Shown here: positions 59,026 to 64,000 of the stretch, piece by piece
Position numbering within the stretch: the first letter of the stretch is position 1
How the letters are laid out: each line of letters begins with the position of its first letter
From: Lepidurus packardi
Taxonomy: Eukaryota; Arthropoda; Branchiopoda; Notostraca; Triopsidae
Direction: 5' to 3'
Length of the DNA: 64,000 nucleotides
Assembly: GCA_023053545.1 (NCBI GenBank)
Contig: JAKZAN010000005.1
Span: forward strand, 4,898,001 to 4,962,000
Program-made: the position numbers and the translations under genes
Notes under the pieces: model-generated
Database searches by the model: none
Seen by the model: the letters and a program-made list of their open reading frames with translations, nothing else
What the model was told of the DNA's origin: nothing

Positions 59026-62000
59026 CTAGTCGTCAAGCTCAGGGGAAGGACGAGGTAATGGGGCCACCACGCTTTCATTGTTAGGGCCAGCTCCAATTAA
59101 GCCTAATCCCGTAGACAACAAATTCAATGGCGTACGTCCATCCGTAATTATGGTCGACTTTAGCCCCAATGCTTTCAATAATCGCACCTGTAACAAAAGC
59201 AGAAAATATATTACTTAAAACGCTGTCCTCTAAATTATGCAATTTTACTTGTTGCTCTGGTCCTGCAGTAGCCATCATACGCAAATTATCGCTACCAATA
59301 GATTCCACCATTTGTTTAAAGCTGTTAGCTTCCAATACTGACATTTCCTTCGCTTGGGCAGTTTCGATATCGCTTTTCTCTCTCATGAAAGCCAATTCTG
59401 CTACCCGCGCTTTCTCTAAACGCTCCAATTCCGCGTTCTATAGAGGAAGAAATGGTGATTAGCCCAAAGAACTCGGGTGTTAGTTTCACTAACTGTTTCA
59501 ATGCGGGTGGCTTTAGCTTTCAACCTCGCTTCCATAACTGCCCCTTCCGCAACAATACGAGCGGCATGGGTTCGACTGCGTGCCTCAGCTTCTGCCAAAC
59601 CACGTGACTCCACCCCAGCGCTAGCCGCTTTTAGTTCCAACAAATCCGTGCGCGCCTTTTCGGAACTAGCCGCGTCCATCAATTTCTGACGCTCTAGCCT
59701 TCCTTTTGCTTCTTGCTCTAAACGCTCCGCTTCGTGTTTCGCGGAAGCTTCTTGACTATTGGTAGTGATCTCTATAGCTAGCTGTACCGATTTCTGCAGC
59801 GCATCACGTGTGCGTTGGTCCACGGGTTCCACGTTTTGAATGTCCACGGAAGTAATGACCAAACTGTTCTGAGGAAATACAAACGCGTCTCGTACTTTCC
59901 CATGTTCGTCTGAACCAAAAACTGCCGTCCGAATTACATGCGCCGAATTCTAACAAAAACAATACAAAATAAATGATAATATTTAAAAAATCAAGTAAGG
60001 AAAACGCGCTATATCTGGCTAGTTACTTTATGAAAATGATCGAAATTAACGGAAGCTACTGCTCCACGAATCCGCGAGGCGAGGGCTTTGCTGGCGTCTC
60101 CCACAAAATCAGGGATGTTAAACAGCCGCGTCGCAGCTTCAATGCTTTTGTCTCCAAGACCGAAATGCCAGTTATAAGCTAATTGCAATGATAAGCGCGC
60201 ATGGTCCGCTGTTTCCACCGTGATGACATCAGTGAAGAAATCTGGGCCAAGTAACAAAGCCAGCGAACGAATCGTATTGGGTTTCTTGGGACGACCGCCC
60301 GACAATGAAAGTTGCGTAAATTGTTCATCAGGTCCCAACATGACTAAATCGGGTCCAAAAATAACCCTAGAACGGATAAAAAAATCTCGAACAATGAAAA
60401 ACTGTAAAATTAAAGCAATTTGCTTCATCTTTACCTTGATTTCTTATCCTTGTAGTCGTAGATTTGGACTGCAGCATTATGGGGTACTTGGTAGGTAATG
60501 ACGCGTGTGTATCCTGGTGTTCTTTGTTTTGCCATACTATCCATCGCAAAACCAACCATTACCGAGCGATCAGCTAAGGCATCATGGTCGGGGGATAGCA
60601 AATCCCTAACGGTAGGGGGCACGTGTTTCTCCCACAGCTCCTCGTCTTGGGTCAGCATGTATGTTTTGCCTATTACCGCGCGTACGTGACCAGTTTTGGT
60701 GTTGCGAACATAAATGCCCTCGTTGTCGTGCAACGGAATGGCCGAGCGATGTTCCAAAACTTCCACCTGAACAGGAGGCACGTACTCCAGATTGCCAGTA
60801 ATGAGCCAACGGTCGCCTGGCTTCCTGTCAACTGAAGGGCTCACGGAATCGTCCGTGAAAGCTTGATTGGCTCTAAGTAACAAACCTTCATTTTCGCCCA
60901 GAACGTAGTTGCCTTGAATCCCTGATTCTAGTCGTTCGCCAGGTAGCAGGAAGAAGGATTTCTCCCCCTGAAAAAGACAAGAGTTGAAGTTGCTGTTCTA
61001 GGAGAGAACGCCTTTCAATTTACCCGCACGAGTTCACGCTGGCCAAATTGGGGTTTCCTCTCCTCTCCTACAGGATCGCAGATAATGCAGTATTGTTTAT
61101 CCGTAAGCGTGGTTATATGGACCACGCCTTTGACGGACTCATACACGCCTGCAAGAAAATTTCATTACTTTAACCGTCTTAGTGAGGAACATATTTTTTT
61201 AAAAAGTTTTCCCTGATTGAAATACCTGGAATATATGTTTCCATATCTTCGAGTTTAATAAGCCATTCTTCGCCGTTTTTCCGCAGTCTTCCTCTATCGT
61301 CAGTGAAAGTTCTTGTAGCATGAACATGAATCGCCGTCTAAACAAGGGTTTCTTTATAGTAAGAGTTAAATGTAAAGTAAGACGTGTTACCTTTTCGGTA
61401 AGGACGTGGGCTTCTACTATTGTCACAACTTTTTCATACGCGTCCGGCAAATAGGATCCAGGCTTACGAACAAGCCATTCCTCCCCCGTTACTCGAGCCA
61501 CGCCTTGTCTGTCTTTCATTTCTCTTTCTGCTCTTAATTTTAAGGCTTGGTTCGGCTTAATGACAATAGCGGAAATGGTAGAAAGCACCTCCACTTCTTT
61601 GCGAGGGATGTAAGTCCCTGGACCTTCAAAAAGCCATTCATCGCCAGCAATTCGAGACAGATCTCCATCCTGCAAGTCCCTGGCAGCTCTTAAAAGCAAG
61701 GCAGTATTGGTAGCTACCACAGTTAGAATTGTGACCTAAAAGAATTCTCAAGCCTCTCGTGAAAAATTAAAGTGTACTTTACTTCTCGGTCTAACTCTTC
61801 GCCTGGGTATAAAGGAAAAGGCTCCTGAGACAAGCGCACTTCCAAATCCGCATGGGATAACCGAACTTGGCCCAGTTTATCGAGAACCAGCTGATTCTCA
61901 CTGTTCCGCATCACAGGGTTCCGAATAATACAATAATGCTGAGGAGGAACGATTATCATGCCCTTAGGTCCCAATACCACCCTAGTGTACGTATTAGTTA

Positions 62001-62190
62001 AGCAACAGAACATATAATATCTTTTTTCTATTTCTAAAATAGCAACTTGTTTTGAACAAATTAATTACCTTTCATGATCTTTGCGGACAAAAGTCTGAGG
62101 TCCAACTTCAACTCGAGTGACATTTGTACTCAAATCCAACACATGAATGTACTGATGAGGCAAGATTCTTACGATGTCTTCTGAGCCCAT
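59026..62190 (-). CDS. MVP: Major vault protein, copy B
   Basis: Ten exons in transcription order: 62190..62069, 61981..61783, 61735..61391, 61337..61226, 61148..61024, 60967..60435, 60366..60027, 59949..59494, 59437..59249, 59187..59026; 860 aa. Domain order is the same as in copy A: MVP repeats, shoulder ([28 protein letters not shown]), cap helix ([14 protein letters not shown]) and [18 protein letters not shown]. Six exons have exactly the same lengths as in copy A (199, 345, 112, 125, 456, 189). Differences: start at [11 protein letters not shown] without the extension, one uninterrupted 533-nt exon in place of copy A exons 6 and 7, and a short linker instead of the Pro-rich insertion. 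The C-terminus is slightly longer and acidic (PSPELDD). Intact and presumably expressed. Confidence 0.95.
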
Positions 62191-63020
62191 GATTATTTTT
62201 GCTGAGTGAATATTAGAACACTCTTCCGGAGATGACTTTGTACACAAACCTTTAAAAAAAAGAAATATGCGCCAACCCGTTTACGACTGCGCGCAAGGAT
62301 TATTGACCTTGAGCACTGGGTAGAACGCCCAGGAACTACAGCATAACAATTGATTATAACTGAACCAAACAAGTTAACTTGAACGCTTGATGAATACAGG
62401 CCGTTAAAGTTTATGTTTATCTTTACTTGTGTCTCGAGATGATTTATCTTTCTGGACTGAAGAGTTGCGCTTTTTGCTGCTGCTCATTTGAAACGGTTTA
62501 CACTCACTACGTTGAAGTTGCCGATAGAGCGATGACTTCAGCCTCTAAAATTGCACCAGCTCTATGACACACACCTGGACAGTAAGCTCAATTCAGCTGG
62601 AATGCCAGACACCACCGACTTTTTGATAAGGCGTCGTAGATATTGATCAGAACGAATAGAAAATTAGGGCGTCGCCTTGGCAACCTTATGATAACAGTAC
62701 ATGCGATTCCTCCGTGCGAATACCGTATGAATGATCGTTTTGGAAAATATTGTCCAAGCTTTGTATCTCCTTATTAGCTGTGCAGCCCGGACTGGCTTTC
62801 CCCGTTAGAACTTCCTCTGTCATTCATTCGCAACCAGTAAAATTTACCGTAGTATTAAGCTGAACAACACCAAAAAAATTCTGGATGTCCGGCAAATATA
62901 ATGTTTATTACAAGTCTTTATCAAACAAACCAAACACGTCAAATCAATTCAAAACTTAAAACCTCCAAGTTTTCCACCTTTTTAAACCCACATCGCTTTG
63001 CTAAAATATTCGGTTAGTAC
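62191..63020. other. Intergenic, MVP copy B upstream region
   Basis: Holds the 5' flank of MVP copy B and the 3' UTR of the LEA-like gene. No other gene recognised. Confidence 0.6.
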
Positions 63021-64000
63021 TTATACTGCGCGCTGATGCATCTTCCAGTCTGCTCCAACATCTTCCATTCTCTGGCCAGTACGTTCGACACCGCGACCAA
63101 CAGTTTGAGCAGCATCTCCAGCTTTCTCTTGTACTTTCTGTCCCATTTGGCCAGCTGTATCCGTAGCCTGATTCACGCCCTCCCCTGCCGTGTTATAGAC
63201 GTTTGCTGCACCCTCCTATGGACAATAAAAGCGTTAACGAACCTTGCAAGACATTTGACATTACAGACATTCCTAGATCCCATACGCAAAATTTCGGAAT
63301 ACTGGTTTTCCTACCTGTGCGCCCTCCTTGGCCATACCCAAACTTTCGCCAACCTTGTGCAGTCCACCAGATACATAATCCACTACGGACTGGCCGAATT
63401 TTTTTCCACCCTCAGGAACTTGAGCGGTATATTCTTTCGTCACTTCGCGGGCTTCTCCAGCGCGCTCTTGTGGTACTCCTGCCATTTCTTTCGTTTTCTC
63501 CCAAGCTTGTTCGGCCGCGCTCTGCCCCGCAGCAAAAGCATCATTAGCCCGTTGCTTTGCAGCATCTATACTCTCCACCGTCTTCTCGGCAACCTGGACA
63601 AGAATTCCAATTATAGTACGCAAGGAAACCCGAATAAACTATTTTAGCCGACGAAAAAGGAAAAAGTACCGTGTCGTAAGCTGATCCAATCGAATGCCTG
63701 GCTTTCTGCAATAGAGATTCCGCCTCTTGTCCTTTATCCACAGCACGAGCACTACGTTCTTGCACCCCACCGGAAGTGGCGGGTTGAGCACTACTTTGTT
63801 TTATGTTCTGTTGAGTAGCTTCAATGCCTTCGTTGCCTTTGCCCGCAATCTTAGCCCACAGTAACAAAAATAAAGCATAAATCGCCAGGTTTTTTTGTTG
63901 CATTACGGTATTGTAAGCGCCTTCCAATGACTCCTTCACGTTCTGCATCACACCTGCAGGAACCTGGGCTTGAGCTTGCTGGGCTGTTTCCTGAGTTTTT
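63021..64000 (-). CDS. LEA-like amphipathic repeat protein, 3' part (partial)
   Basis: Exons in transcription order: >64000..63907, 63849..63670, 63593..63315, 63215..63021; 248 residues visible, stop TAA at 63021. The protein is hydrophilic and rich in Ala, Glu, Lys, Gln and Gly, with no large hydrophobic core. It is built from loosely repeating 11-residue-like amphipathic units (AAEQAWEKTKEMAG, ERAGEAREVTKEY, QKVQEKAGDAAQTVG, GEGVNQATDTAG). This resembles group 3 late embryogenesis abundant proteins, which are unfolded when hydrated and protect proteins and membranes during drying or freezing. Alternatives are an apolipoprotein-like or perilipin-like amphipathic protein. A hydrophobic stretch in one open frame (63850-63906) is read as a 57-bp intron (GTAATG...CTAAG). 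The N-terminus, and so any targeting signal, is outside the window. Confidence 0.6.

Noticed and set aside
63036..63647. Plus-strand 203-codon frame opposite the LEA-like gene
   Set aside because: Antisense of Ala/Glu/Lys-rich exons; its Leu/Phe/Ser-rich translation spans the introns of the real gene.

Overview
This is nuclear genomic DNA from an animal, almost certainly an arthropod. Genes are split into many short exons with GT-AG introns. The content includes a chitin deacetylase, a filzig-type clip-domain protease, a chymotrypsin-fold protease and the orthologues of vertebrate FAIM, UBXN4, MRPL53, POLR1H, NEK6/7, LYST and MVP. Degenerate TTAGG-like (arthropod telomere type) motifs recur inside foldback repeats. 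FAIM, MVP and a LEA-like gene together argue against a fly and fit a crustacean, a basal hexapod or another less-studied arthropod. I cannot name the species.

Layout. 1-847 (+): 3' end of a chitin deacetylase. 1915-2645 (+): complete FAIM gene, 178 aa. 4997-14378 (+): 28-exon MTCL/SOGA-type coiled-coil gene, 2,123 aa. 15242-19496 (-): secreted serine protease whose introns hold two TIR elements with target-site duplications. 22343-26699 (+): filzig-like mucin/serine protease, 866 aa. 27037-28942 (-): UBXN4/erasin. 29262-30069 (-): LINE RNase H fragment. 31249-31443 (-): small membrane-protein ORF, next to MRPL53 (31499-32092, -). 33.2-36.0 kb: foldback repeat, dead serine protease and a TIR element. 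36088-36568 (+): POLR1H. 36775-38641 (-): NEK6/7 kinase. 39807-53301 (+): 33-exon LYST/mauve gene, 3,563 aa, with BEACH and WD40 domains. 54421-58451 and 59026-62190 (-): two tandem major vault protein genes. 63021-64000 (-): 3' part of a LEA-like repeat protein.

Exon borders were placed by hand by matching splice sites, reading phase and family similarity; every model listed keeps an open frame across all its junctions. The genes do not form one pathway. Two sets belong together: the tandem MVP paralogues, both predicted vault-shell subunits, and the two intact proteases plus the protease pseudogene. I found no prokaryotic features, CRISPR arrays or rRNA, and recognised no tRNA by eye.

Most noteworthy are the MVP tandem pair, where one copy lacks an intron and a proline-rich linker; the LEA-like gene beside it; the N-terminal Cys motif on the MTCL/SOGA protein; the foldback elements that carry TTAGG-like tracts; and a small membrane ORF just 55 nt downstream of MRPL53.
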